In this document: piece by piece, positions 21,180 through 32,799 of the stretch | Layout: every line of letters starts with the position of its first letter | Position numbering within the stretch: the first letter of the stretch is position 1 | NCBI RefSeq assembly: GCF_018991925.1 | Contig: NW_024725489.1 | Span: 6,014,726 to 6,078,725, forward strand | Source: Homarus americanus | Lineage: Eukaryota; Arthropoda; Malacostraca; Decapoda; Nephropidae | DNA length: 64,000 nt | Direction: 5' to 3' | Position numbers and translations under genes: made by a program | Notes under the pieces: generated by a model | Told to the model about the DNA's origin: nothing | Seen by the model: only the letters and a program-made list of their open reading frames with translations | Database searches by the model: none

Positions 21180-21802
21180 AATAAGAGACTGAACTTCGTG
21201 GTCACTTAGGGCCCCGAGAGCAATAGGAGGTCCCCCACAATCCTTATCTATACAAAAATACTTCCTAGCATACAAGAAACCTGATTTCATGGAATGGACT
21301 TGAAATGCGAGTGAAAAATAAATCGCAATAAGATGTTTATGTTTAAAGCTAAGAGAAACCTTGCTGGCGGAATGTGGTGATTGCTATGATACATTCACTT
21401 GCTGAACGATACATTGCTCCCTGGTGCTCACCAGACACTGTGTACTGTATAAGCCAAACAATATTAACTACCAAGTAACGGTACAACATGTTGTGGGACG
21501 TTATCAAAGAATTGAACTGACACAGTTTATTTAGCCAGACAAACACAGATACAGAGTGGATAATAATAACAATGTTAACATGGCTGAGCCAGTTGAGAAC
21601 CTGAGCTCTCTTGTAGGCACCTGATATATACTATACATTTATCTCAAGGAAGTATTATGTTACATTTAGTATCATCTGGAATAGTACAATAGCCTGGTGG
21701 TAATAAGAACATCTCATAATGCTACTACGGTTATCACTTCAATATTTATTTATTTTATTTATTGATTATTTATATTTATATTTATATTTTATTTATATTA
21801 TA
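21180..21802. other. Intergenic, no feature seen
   Basis: AT-rich; no supported gene. Confidence 0.55.
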
Positions 21803-21947
21803 ATCTTGATAAAATCACACGGAAAAGGGAAACAACGGAGCACCTTAGCTTTCGTCTTTATTCAAGACATCTCTGAAGATGTCTTGAATAAAGACGAAAG
21901 CTAAGGTGCTCCGTTGTTTCCCTTTTCCCGTGTGATTTTATCAAGAT
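21803..21947. repeat. 145-bp near-perfect palindrome (foldback/MITE-like)
   Basis: Left arm ATCTTGATAAAATCACACGG...CAAGACATCT and right arm AGATGTCTTG...ATTTTATCAAGAT are complementary over about 70 bp with a 4-nt loop (CTGA). The only difference is a one-base indel in the GGAAAAGGG/CCCTTTTCCC stretch. A transcript would fold into a miRNA-precursor-sized hairpin. It could be a foldback element, a MITE reduced to its terminal repeats, or a hairpin RNA gene. Confidence 0.95.
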
Positions 21948-22240
21948 TTATCTTATCCATGTTTTCATTGTGGATCTACATGAAATATGTTATATTATAA
22001 GTATACAAATAAATTACAGTAGAATTGAAAAACATAAGTATAATGGGGGAGCAGTACAACATGGGTTGTACAGTATTAAGGTTGAGCAAGAGGACAGAGC
22101 TGTCAGGATTATGTCTAGTTGGCAAATATATTTATTGCAATGATAATTTCTTATCTATTTACATGATAATTTCCGATAAAACGGTTTTGATGGTACATTA
22201 AAAGCAGGTACTGTAAATATAGTAGGTCGTACAAGAAATA

Positions 22241-23565
22241 TTAATACTTAGGCAATAGATATTTTTTAAGAGATGATTTAAAGGAGGGGAGCGTAGTGTT
22301 TGCTCGGATGGGTGGGGGTAAGTTGTTCCATACCTTCACACCATGATATTTTATGGAGGTATGGGACTGAAAGGAGCACATGGGGGGTGGTCTTAGTAGC
22401 TCTGGGTGCCTAAAGTTGTATCTCTGATTATTCCGGAACTGGAAATGCAAGTCATTGATAGATTTGTAAACAAAGAGGGCACAGCAGTAGGTGTTAATAT
22501 CTTCGAATTTTAACATTTTCAATTTAGCAAACTTTTCGTTTGTGTGATCTGTTTTTTTTTTTCAAGTAGGTCATTGTCCGTACAACTCTCTTTTGTGCAG
22601 TAACCAGGGATTGTGTTTTTGAAGAGCCAGAGGCCCCCCATAGTGTGTGACAGTGTATCAGGTGTTGGTAAACAAGATCTTGATAAATTTCTTTTGTTGC
22701 TGTGAGAGTGAGTGACTGTCGAGTGTGATACATGATACCGCACTGTTTATTGACTTTACTGTGAATGGCTTGTATGTGGTTTCTCCAGTTAAGTTTCTCA
22801 TCAACAATAACTCTGAGGAATTTAGTATTTTGTTCGCCTTTGAGGATTGTATTACCAAGTTACAGGGGGTCCAAGTCTGGGGGTAAGTTTTTTCTTCTGT
22901 GAAAGATCGTGTTGTCGGTTTTCTCATGGTTTAAGGTCAGTTTATTACGTGTTGCCCAGGTCCTGACTTTAGTCAATTCAGTGTTCATAGTTCTCATCAA
23001 GGAATGGAGGTCTGAATTGCTGGCATAGAGACTACTATCGTCTGCAAATAAGTTGCATTTTCTGAGTATGCTGGCGTGGACTATGTCGTTTATGTACAAC
23101 AAAAACAGAATTGGACCGAGAATGGAATCTTGGGGGACGCCATGCAAGATTGGCTAGGAGTCAGATTAGTGATTATTATAGCAGACATACTGCATCCTGT
23201 TGGACAGATATGAGGTAAACCAATTGTGGGACAGGCCCCTAACACCGTAATGTTCAAGCTTTGAAAGGAGGATGGTAGGGTCGACAGTATCGAAGGCTTT
23301 AGAGAGGTCCAAGAATATACCGACTGTGAACTGGCTGTCATCAAAGGAATTTAAGATGTCATTAGTAAAGGATAGCAGAGCACTCTCAGTCGACCTTCTA
23401 GCTCTAAATCCAAACTGGGAGTCTGTAAAGATGTTATTGACACTGCAGAAGGATTTTAGTCTACTACATGCTAGCTTCTCCAGTATCTTACTCAAGGCTG
23501 GGAGGACTGAGGCATATTAGTCAGCGGCAGGGTGCTTGAAACCAACGGAAACTGATGTCATTGGT
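22241..23565 (-). mobile_element. LINE retrotransposon, 5'-truncated and frameshifted
   Basis: Minus-strand pieces in order: SVLPALSKILEKLACSRLKS, QFGFRARRSTESALL, IFLDLSKAFDTVDPTIL, YLSNRMQYV, MHGVPQDSILGPILFLLYIN, NLFADDSSLYASN, and the C-terminal YHGVKVWNNLPP...LKKYLLPKY ending at TAA (22243-22241). These are reverse-transcriptase blocks with the FADD catalytic box and the C-terminal WNNLP motif of CR1/Jockey-like elements. At least four frame breaks and the lack of an endonuclease domain show it is dead. The clade is a best guess. Confidence 0.92.
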
Positions 23566-23569
23566 AATG

Positions 23570-24425
23570 AGAAGTGACATTTTAGATATAAGAAATTAAT
23601 GAAAATTTCTTTTGATTCCTAATAGTGAAAGAAAGAACTTGTATTAGATATTTATTGATGTGTTGGTTATCATACAACTGTTTATTGATGTATTGGTTAT
23701 CATACAACTGTTTATTCATAAGTTGTTCATCTCACAGCCAAGTTACGGTGTAAACAACTTTTTTGAGGAAGAGATTCTTAAAGATTGCATAGTTAGGAAT
23801 CACTTGGTTGAGTTACGGTGAAGGACATACTAAAATATTACCTTCTGGCCCCATTAGTGTACCGTAGTGGCGCCCAGTAAGACACGATAACGTCTCTGTA
23901 TCTCTCTCTTTGGAAACTATTGACTGATAATAAACGATCATGAGGATCTTGAAAATGCATATAGATGAAACCAAACCTAACCTAACCTAACCTAACGACG
24001 CCTTAAATGAAGCCAGAGCAAATTCAACTATATGCTAATAATTTCCATGAAGTTATAAGAATAAAAAGTTATCCCGTTATTCTAAATAGAGATAATTGTC
24101 TGTTAAAATTGAAACAAAAGCAAGTGACTTTTTCAAATAGATAGACTTTTTAGTTTTATTGCTACAGCTTATTGGAGAGTAGTTTGTGTATGGATTTTTA
24201 TTTCTCTGTATCCATTACAAGATAGCTTAAGTATGCCTAAGATAGATTGGGTTAGGTTTGCCCTCCCTGACACTAGTAACCAACTCTTGCAATCGTGGTG
24301 GGCGATATCACAGGGAATGTTTTTGGTTCTTATCTGGAGCACCGGGAGGGTCTGTGGTCACTAGTGATACCAAGGTGTCACGAACTGCTTCCGTACTTCC
24401 CACGCTCAGTGTGTTTCAGATCATC
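23570..24425. other. Intergenic, short CCTAA tract
   Basis: Four to five CCTAA copies at about 23974-23997. No gene is supported. Confidence 0.55.
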
Positions 24426-24548
24426 ATGGCTGAACAAAGACTGAGGAGGAGTTATACAGGAAGAAGTAAGAGGTCTTCAAAAGGTGCTCTTCCTTTAAAT
24501 ATTTTTGAAATATTGTCGGCTTTGCTTATTCATGGTATTCCCGAGTAA
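24426..24548 (+). CDS. Possible 40-residue small ORF
   Basis: ATCATCATGGCT is a fair eukaryotic start context. The frame reads MAEQRLRRSYTGRSKRSSKG, then ALPLNIFEILSALLIHGIPE and a stop that overlaps a GTAAGC donor-like site. It has a basic N-terminal half and a hydrophobic C-terminal half. I do not recognise it. It lies about 140 nt upstream of the TATA of gene D. Confidence 0.18.
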   Translation: MAEQRLRRSYTGRSKRSSKGALPLNIFEILSALLIHGIPE

Positions 24549-24687
24549 GCAAGCAACTTTACGACTTTACTAAACATAAATGGTTCACAGAAGTCTTGGT
24601 GCAATACACGATAATGCAACACTCGTTCTCCACGCTGAAGCTCCTCAGTCAGCAGGTATAAGGGAGTTCCCGAGCTGTTCTGGCGAG

Positions 24688-25191
24688 TATATAAGGTGTG
24701 ATCTTAGTCCACGAAGGGTCTAACTACCTGCTAGACCTGGATATCGCAGCACCACGTACAATTGTCCATTGTCCAGGAGTGCAAGAAAAATATATTCTCA
24801 TCTGGTAGTTCCTCAGCACTCTCACAGTACACCTACCGAGTTGGACACTGGTACCTGAGACGCTTCTGGTCAACATCTCATTAAAGAGGTCCAGTGGCGC
24901 CCTCTCCCTTCATCCCTGCCACTATACTTATCGTCATGATGAAGGTCCAGCAACATCAGGGTTAAGGGGCGTCGAGGACCTGTACTTGGCATCCCTCTAC
25001 TGTTGACTGCCTTCCGTCAGCTGTTATCAGACACCTTGTTGTTGTCCTCATTTAGCGACTCTTCCTACCATAATTATAGAAGTTCTAGGGACAGACATGT
25101 TATGACGGCCTGGTGTATTGTCCTCCTTCAGTTACTCTACTTACCACAGTCATAGGAATTCCCAGAGCGCAACCAGTTGGTGGCACCAAGA
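24688..25191 (+). pseudogene. Decayed 5' half of bZIP-like gene D
   Basis: TATATAAG at 24688-24695 followed by TTAGTCC is a remnant of the family promoter, but the spacing is only about 18 nt instead of 32-33. From about 24800 the DNA aligns patchily with codons 40-120 of gene C: CACAGTACACCTACC with CAGTGACACCTACAC, and CATTTAGCGACTCTTCCTACC with CTTTCAGCGAATCCTCCTACC. In-frame stops and indels break the reading frame. The segment around the SSYHSYG codons occurs twice (about 25045-25110 and 25120-25180), a local tandem duplication. A full-length family protein cannot be read here. Confidence 0.6.
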
Positions 25192-25905
25192 ATGGAAACA
25201 CCGAAAACAGCAAATGGAGGGGTGCGGAACAAGATTCCCGATCAATCGGCGACCTCTGGCACGATTGACGCCACTCAATCGACTTCTAGCGCTAGTGACG
25301 CCACTCAGTCGTGTGTTCCTAAAGAGAAGGTCCGTATAAGGAAGCTTAAAATGTACCAGTGGAAAAAACAGGATGAACCGGAAGCGGAGAAGAAGAGGCA
25401 GCGGTCCATCAGGCAGTTTCAGCGCCGACAGAATGACGAGCAACAGGAGAGGAACCTTAACCATCGTCTGACCAGCATTAACCAGGAAATCTCGAGACTC
25501 CAAAAGGAGAAACAGAGCCTTCAACAGGTTGTCGACACCCTGAGCTGTGTCAGTGTTGGAGCTCCACCAGTGACTCACCAACAAGGGCCGTGGGGTGAGG
25601 ACCACCTGTCACCCGTCAGTGTTGGAGCTCCACCAGTGACTCACCAACAAGGGCCGTGGGGTGAGGACCACCTGTCACCCGTCAGTGTTGGAGCTCCACC
25701 AGTGACTCACCAAGAAGGGCCGTGGGGTGAGGCCCACCTGTCACCCGTCAGTGTTGGAGCTCCAGCAGTGACTCACCAACAAGGGCCGTGGGGTGAGGGA
25801 CCACCTGTCACCATCAGTGCGCTCACCAGTGACTCTCAGCAAGGGCCGTGGGGTGAGGACCACGTGTCACCCGTCAGTGTTGGGCTCCTGGTGACTCGCA
25901 ACTAA
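25192..25905 (+). CDS. bZIP-like protein, paralog D (3' half of exon 1, probably from a decayed gene)
   Basis: From the first in-frame ATG (25192): residues 42-82 hold the basic block (KEKVRIRKLKMYQWKKQ, then KKRQRSIRQFQRRQ). Residues 93-117 form a coiled coil with a/d residues Leu-Ile-Ile-Leu-Lys-Leu-Val-Leu. From residue 119 the frame runs into the 22-residue repeat and stays open for several units to 25905. KMYQW is shared with C; the exon-end array is shared with A. The missing N-terminus suggests a pseudogene or a truncated zipper-only product, which could act as a dominant-negative partner; that last point is speculation. Confidence 0.6.
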   Translation: METPKTANGGVRNKIPDQSATSGTIDATQSTSSASDATQSCVPKEKVRIRKLKMYQWKKQDEPEAEKKRQRSIRQFQRRQNDEQQERNLNHRLTSINQEISRLQKEKQSLQQVVDTLSCVSVGAPPVTHQQGPWGEDHLSPVSVGAPPVTHQQGPWGEDHLSPVSVGAPPVTHQEGPWGEAHLSPVSVGAPAVTHQQGPWGEGPPVTISALTSDSQQGPWGEDHVSPVSVGLLVTRN

Positions 25906-27491
25906 GACCCGTGGGGTGCGGACCACCTGTCTGCCCGTCAGTGTTGGAGCCTCCACCAGTGAAACTCACCAACAAGGGCCGTGGGGTGAGGGCCACCTGT
26001 CACCCGTCAGTGTTGGAGCTCCCACCAGTGACACTCACCAACAAGGGCCGTGGGGTGAGGACCACCTGTCACCCGTCAGTGTGTTGTAAGCTCCACCAGT
26101 GACTCACCAGCAAGGGCCGTGGGGTGGGGACCACGTGTCACCCGTCAGTGTTGGGCTCCACAGTGGCCTCCACCAACAGGGCCGTGGGGTGGGGACCACG
26201 TGTCACCCGTCAGTGTTGGAGCTCCTGGTGACTCACCAACAAGGGCCCTGGGGTGAGAACCACCTGTCACCGTCAGTGTTGGAGCTCCATCAGTGACTCA
26301 CCAGCAAGGGCCTGGGGTGAGGACCACTGTCACCCGTCAGTGTTGGGCTTCACAGTGACTCACCAACCAAGGGCCGTGGGGTGGACCACCTGTCACCCGT
26401 CAGTGTTGGGCTCACCAGTGGCTCACCAACAAGACCGTGGGGTGAGGACCACCTGTCACCCGTCAGTGTTGGAGCTCCACCAGTGACTCACCAACAAGGG
26501 CCCTGGGGTGAGGACCACCTGTCACCCGTCAGTGTTGGAGCTCCACCAGTGACTCACCAACAAGGGCCCTGGGGTGAGGACCACCTGTCACCCGTCAGTG
26601 TTGGAGCTCCACCAGTGACTCACCAACAAGGGCCCTGGGGTGAGGACCACCTGTCACCCGTCAGTGTTGGAGCTCCACCAGTGACTCACCAACTAAGAGA
26701 CCCCTGGGGTGAGGACCACCTGTCACCCCGTCAGTGTTGGAGGTCCACCAGTGGCCTCACCATCCAAGGGCCGTGGGGTGGGGACCACCTGTCACTTGCG
26801 TGGTGTTGGAGCTCCACCAGTGACTCACCAACAAGGGCCCTGGGGGTGAGGACCACCTGTCACCCGTCAGTGTTGGAGGTCCACCAGTGACTCACCATCA
26901 AGGGCCGTGGGGTGAGGACCACCTGTCACCCGTCAGTGTTGGAGGTCCACCAGTGACTCACCATCAAGGGCCGTGGGGTGAGGACCACCTGTCACCCGTC
27001 AGTGTTGGAGGTCCACCAGTGACTCACCATCAAGGGCCGTGGGGTGAGGACCACCTGTCACCCGTCAGTGTTGGGCACTGGTGACTCACAACAAGAGTCT
27101 GGGTGAACACCTGTCACCCGTCAGTGTGAGGTCCACAGTGACTCACCATCAAGGGCCGTGGGGTGAGGACCACCTGTCACCCGTCAGTGTTGGAGCTCCA
27201 CCAGTGACTCACCAACAAGGGCCCTGGGGTGAGGACACCTGTCACCCGTCAGTGTTGGAGGTCCACCAGTGACTCCCATCAAGGGCCATGGGTGAGAGGA
27301 CCACCTGTCACCCGTCAGTGTTGGAGGTCCACCAGTGACTCACCATCAAGGGCCGTGGGGTGAGGACCACCTGTCACCCGTCAGTGTTGGAGGTCCACCA
27401 GTGACTCACCATCAAGGGCCGTGGGGTGAGGACCACCTGTCACCCGTCAGTGTTGGAGCTTCACCAGTGACTCACCAACAAGGGCCCTGGG
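25551..27491 (+). repeat. 66-bp exon-end minisatellite of gene D
   Basis: About 29 copies of the same 66-bp unit as in gene A, here on the plus strand. Variants include GAGCTCC/GAGGTCC, CCAACAA/CCATCAA and GGCCGTGG/GGCCCTGG. They are grouped: CCATCAA copies cluster at 26890-27420, which indicates local unit duplication. Several units have lost one or two bases. The final copy ends GGGGTGAGTACT, a strong donor at 27492-27497, exactly as in A. Confidence 0.96.
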
Positions 27492-27825
27492 GTGAGTACT
27501 AGTGTTTACCTTAGTCATACATTATGGCTGTCTGTTGCTAAGTCGGGATATCCGGACACATCTGGAAAATGTGAACAAATATATTCAGTTGGGTAAGGCT
27601 GTGTAACCTGGCAACTGAGGGCAAACATTATTGTCATTAACTGTTATCTGAATGAATTAGTTTAGATTGTATTAATAGCTATCAAGAAATTCTATCATTA
27701 TTATATCCATGTTTAATATAGACAAGATCAAGTTAGTTATCTGAGGTGTTATGTGTGGTATTAAGACAATGTATAACGCCACATGTCATAGGGCGACGTG
27801 TGGCAACCCCAGGCGGATGTGGCAG

Positions 27826-27866
27826 ACTTTACGACGCCTACACATGTCGACAGTAGTTACACCTAA
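27826..27866 (+). CDS. Candidate last exon of gene D
   Basis: ATGTGGCAG is followed by AC at 27826. In phase 1 it reads Asp-Phe-Thr-Thr-Pro-Thr-His-Val-Asp-Ser-Ser-Tyr-Thr and stops at TAA (27864-27866). The intron would be 334 nt. The upstream TGTGGCAACCCC block matches TGTGGTAACCCC before the C candidate exon. Confidence 0.35.
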
Positions 27867-27914
27867 CCTGCTCGATGTATTGTACAGCCCCTCCACCCCC
27901 TTTGCTGGATCAAT

Positions 27915-28065
27915 GTGGGTGTGGTGGTAACACTACGGGTTCTGTGGTAACACTACAGGTGTGATGGTAACACTTCAGGTTCTGTGGTAACACTACAGGT
28001 GTGATAGTAACAGTACAGGTTCTGTGGTAACACTACAGGTGTGATGGTAACACTACATGTGTGGA
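27915..28065. repeat. Minisatellite, about 18-20 bp unit
   Basis: Copies of GTGGTAACACTACAGG followed by TGTGATG or TTCTGTG. Its core is the reverse complement of the 5935-6105 repeat, on the other flank of the gene cluster. Confidence 0.9.
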
Positions 28066-28170
28066 TAAAATATCTCGTTGGGGTCAAATAATATACTGTA
28101 TGTAAGTACGTTACTCTCGGCCAGCCTCGAGGGTCAGTGTATGTTATACTCTAAGTGACGGATGGTTCAA

Positions 28171-28176
28171 AATAAA
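28171..28176 (+). terminator. Polyadenylation signal AATAAA, possibly of gene D
   Basis: AATAAA about 305 nt after the candidate last-exon stop. Confidence 0.25.
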
Positions 28177-28362
28177 TTTTATGTTAAACATTGTCCTTAA
28201 GTTACCTGCCAATGAGGTTTTGATAAATGCACAAGAAGCAACCTACGGAAATGAAAGTTCCCAGTAATGGATAGTTTGAGAGACAGACGTAAATAGGCGA
28301 GCATCTAGTCAGCAAAAAAAGATGCCAACTAACGGAACCGCTAAATCCTTTCTTTGAAGCAG

Positions 28363-28425
28363 ACCTAACCTAACCTAACCTAACCTAACCTAACCTAACC
28401 TAACCTAACCTAACCTAACCTAACC
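28363..28425. repeat. Interstitial telomere-type (CCTAA)n
   Basis: Twelve perfect CCTAA copies, the same orientation as at 3120-3177. Confidence 0.97.
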
Positions 28426-30316
28426 TTCACTGCTCTTGACAACTTCAGCGAATCTCAACCTCTTGTCTTTGACCTTTGAAACTTTTCTGGGTGTTTAGAT
28501 ACAGTAAGACATCAAGCTCTCTCTATGGCAAACTTCCATTTCTTGATCAATATAACTTTTTATTTTTATATTTAAAGCTCTTGTCTGTCTTCTCTAACTC
28601 ACTTGCATCACTTGGAGTCACCACATTCCTAACACTGCTAAGAATAAATCATTTTTCAGCCTCGTCCGATTTACTTTCAGACACTTTTTGACTGTTTACA
28701 AGAGCTCTTCCAGCCTTTACTACCTTCCTATTGCCTTCCTATTGCCTTCCTATTACCTCCCTATTACCTCCCATCTACACCAGACGATCACAGACATCAG
28801 ATCACACTATGTTTTAATCCCATTCGAAACATATATTTTTACCCAACTACCCCTTCACTCGGCGCAAGTTCTATGTCATTCGAAGTTCATCCTCAATCGT
28901 CTTATCTATCTCCGTTCATCCACTCACCTCTCCTTCAGTAGTTAAGTCATGTTCCTCCTTCTACAGGTTATACGTGGTCTATGATGTGGTAATTCAACTT
29001 CACTTTAATACTCTTACTTGTTGGTAAATGTTGTCCTGAAGAAGATGATTTTTGTTCTCAATTCCTTTATGTACATTACTGGGGCATATTTTTTTTTTGT
29101 AGACGTTTATTTTGTTGAATCTTAATGTGTTGTGTTTTGTTTTTAAGTTAATGTACGTAATTGTTATATGAATATTTATGAATTTCTTAAAACCCGTCAG
29201 TTATTTCTCTTAAACCACAAATACTTTCCTTAGCTCTTCTTTCACAATTAGATCTAATTATTAATCATGAGACAAGTCATTATGTATTTTATTTTTCGTT
29301 GTATAAAAGATTAGTTTTATACATTATACATACCTGGTTAACAGTTCCAAGCTATTTTTTTTGGGGGGGGGGGATATCACAAATACTTTACTGTTTGCAT
29401 CACTAGGAAAGCCTGTACCAATTTGATTAACATTATTTTTATTCTCAAGTGGCCTGAATTAATTTCCATTTGTTCCTCCTTTACATTATATCATTACCAT
29501 TGAACAGTTCTTCTACTCTCTCTCTCTCTATTTATGGCTACATTATCTCATATCCTTACTTTTTGTTCACTAAATTTATTTTTTTTTTAGTTCCTTTTTT
29601 GTGTTTTTTGTAGCCAAATTTTTCTTTATTTTTTTTTAAGTCTGTTTATCTTTTTTTTCTTAACAAGATTCTTCAGACAGTTTTATTTTACTCTGACTAA
29701 TTTTCTTCTATTATTTTTGGCCTGTAGACTTTTCCTTTCTCGTTGTTTTTACTTCATTTCATCGTTTTTCTATGAGTTTTTTTCTTGAATCTTTATCCAA
29801 CACCACAAATATTTATTATTGGGTTTTACTTCAAATTCTATCATTGTCTCTACTTCAGATTTTCTTCAATTCTAGTTCAAATTAAACTCATATATATTTC
29901 CATAAATTTTAGCCACTGTTATAATCCTTACCATTATTACTAACAATTAAAAACATATATTAGTTTCAGTAATTATTAAGATTACTTTATCCTCCAACAT
30001 TCCACATTACTACTATAAAAAAAATATATGAAACATCGATCATAAATATATTTTTTATATAAGATGTAAAATTCCCCAAAGTAACATCGATAATATTAAA
30101 ATAATTACGAGTTACATTTACCTGCCTAACATGGGGAACTGAGAGACAGGTAGCAATGAGAGGAAGTGCCAATCAGGTCTTCTTGTAGTAAGTGACGTCA
30201 TAGCACCAGGTGACTCACTCATCTTGTGGTTTGTCCGTGGGAAATACGTCACTTTGTCTTTACCAGTAAGTTACTTAATTATTTACTGTACTGTACATGT
30301 ATAAAACCACGAGGAT
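28426..30316. other. Intergenic, T-rich, no gene seen
   Basis: Short poly-T runs and an 11-bp CTTCCTATTGC triplication near 28728-28760. A CRE octamer TGACGTCA lies at 30193-30200. No supported gene. Confidence 0.55.
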
Positions 30317-30390
30317 ATACATACATACATAAAACCACGAGGATATACATACATACATACATACATACATACATACATACATACATACAT
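30317..30390. repeat. (ACAT)n microsatellite
   Basis: ACAT copies at 30321-30330 and 30346-30390, with the intervening AAAACCACGAGGATATAC duplicated. Confidence 0.95.
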
Positions 30391-31511
30391 TATGGAGAGT
30401 CCTATGTATTATGATAATTCGCTAAATTAAACATCTTTTACATTGACATTTATACATAAAAAAGAAAGTCATTTTAACTGTTTTCTACACAAATATACCA
30501 AAGATTAAAATAACATATCCTTATCAAACTAAATACCAAGATAATAGGTTTCTTAACTCCCCACAACCTTGTATAAAGTATAGGTAAATGCTGACGTGGT
30601 TTAAATGTTCTAAAATTCTGTAGATTTAGATTCAGGAGAAGTTATTTAGAGAACACATGGTGATGCCTTGGTTATCAGCAACGGCGAGAGCATCCTGTGT
30701 GTCGCGATAAGTGTACTGACCACCACCCTGCTCATGTAGATCATCTGTTGTTGCTAGGTAGTGAAAGGTCAATGAGAGTTTATATGAAGATGTTGAACTA
30801 GTGGATATGTTGTTTGATTCTGTTTTGTCTCTCGATATCATTAGGGTGAATGTGGTCAACCGGGTCTCTCACTCCAAAGACACCTATGGTCTCAAGAGTG
30901 AAATAAATCAACTAAGATCATTTTACAAGACAGTTTCCAATTGCCTGGATTATTTGTTAATTCTATAAATCTTAAGATGCAAGTTACTCAATTTTACCTT
31001 TAGCGTGTTGCGTGTCAGAGCGGGTACCGTGTGTTAAGCTATAGGTGCGGTGCTCTTCAGGTTCTGGTACATCTCTTGTCTTCCGCAACTCAGTTAGGTT
31101 AGGTTAGGTTAGTTGAAATTTCTGTCGACTGGATATGTTATAAGTGTACCGTCTTGATGTTAGTGTGATGAAGGTTTCTGTCTCCTGTTATATTCTCATC
31201 TCAGTGACGTCACCTGGTACCCACTGAATAGTTCACCAATCCTCCACCAGTCGGATGTGGACATGTAAGAGCTGCCACAGTGTAATGGAGACTTTTCCTT
31301 CGTTATAAGAAGTGATCATCAAGCTTATGACTTAAACAAAACAATAATTAAATAATAGATGTTAATTTTAATTTAACGTAAGATATTAAGATATTTTTAC
31401 GGTATCTATAATGTTCTCAGTCTATTTAGTGCTGGTATTATTGTGATTACAGTAAAAGAGAGATGACAAGTAAAGTAAAAAAATGCAATGATAGAAAGCG
31501 AAAAAGGCCCG
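30391..31511. other. Intergenic, no gene seen
   Basis: Short TTAGG run at about 31093-31112 and a TGACGTCA octamer at 31205-31212. Confidence 0.55.

Positions 31512-31556
<45 letters not shown>
31512..31556. repeat. (AC)n microsatellite
   Basis: About 22 AC dinucleotides. Confidence 0.97.
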
Positions 31557-31559
<3 letters not shown>

Positions 31560-31683
31560 CTCTTACTTAGGGAAATCTTCTAAAAGTCAAGTGAACGTTT
31601 TTGGTTCAGGAAATTACGTGTTTCCGGTCACCGGTCGCATTCATGGGTTTTGACTACTGACGTAAATTCTCTTGAATGTTGTC

Positions 31684-32218
31684 CCTGTACTGATGGACCC
31701 CTGTACCCATGGGCCTCTGTACTGATGGGCCTCTATACTAATGGGGCCCTGTACTGAAGGACCCCTGTATTGATGGGACCTGTACTGATGGGCTTCTGTA
31801 CTGATGGGCCCTGTATTGATGGGCCCCTGTACTGATGGGCCTCTGTACTGATGAGTCTCTGTACTGATGCGCCCTGTACTGATGAACCCCTGTACTAATG
31901 GACCCTGTACTGATGAACCCCTGTACTGATGGGCCCCTGTACTAATGGGCCCCTGTACTCATGGCCCCTGTACTGATGGGCCCATGTACTGATGGGCATC
32001 TGTACTTATGGACGCTGTACTGATGGGCCCTGTACTGATTGGCCCCTGTACTAATGGGTCCCTGTACTCATGGACCCTGAACTGATGGGCCCCTGTACTA
32101 ATGGGCCCCTGTACTGATGGGCCCCTGTACTGATGGGCCTTTGTACTGATGCGCCCTGTACTGATGGACCCCTGTACTGATGGGTCCTGTACTGATGGAC
32201 CCCTGTACCCATGGGCCC
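31684..32218. repeat. Minisatellite, 16-17 bp unit CCTGTACTGATGGGCC
   Basis: About 32 copies with frequent one-base length variation in the C run and GATG/AATG/CATG substitutions. Confidence 0.95.
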
Positions 32219-32799
32219 ATAAACACCAGCATTAAGAGCCGAATCTTAATAATCACCAGCAGTACTTAAGCCTTAACTGGTATAGCCACGTTAATATTAG
32301 TCCTCTTACCGAAGCTTATATTACCTTAAGATTGACCAATCCTAACCTAACCTAACCAAACGTAACGTAACCTAACGTAACGTAACCAACCTTCATGACA
32401 ATTTTACTGAATATGTCCATCAGTTTCATATCATCTACTTCAGTTTGCTTCATATTATTACTGATATTCAATCCGTTGAATATAATATAATGTATTCTAA
32501 CACTAACTTTTTACATGTATATTTAATTTTATATATACGCTGATTCATTGTAAATTCATTTGACGAGTTTACTGCCAACAATATTTTAAAGTTAAGCACT
32601 AATTTTAAAATTTACGTTTTATAAAAACATCAAATTATTTTTCTTTAATAATGTGAGGGTAACTATTATTTTTTTAATAAAGTCAGTAACAATAACAAAT
32701 AATAGCACTTTTTTAATAGAATGGATATTGTCACACATCTGGGAATTCTGCATAGTTATGACAGGAAGATCTATTATGAAGTTCTTATAGATTCTAATA
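32219..32799. other. Intergenic with degenerate CCTAA tract
   Basis: CCTAACCTAACC with CGTAA variants at 32340-32392. Very AT-rich afterwards; no gene seen. Confidence 0.55.

Noticed and set aside
22241..23565. A functional reverse transcriptase gene
   Set aside because: Several frame breaks, no endonuclease domain and a truncated 5' end.
25150..25605. Minus-strand 151-codon frame opposite gene D
   Set aside because: Antisense shadow of the D basic-zipper exon and repeat.
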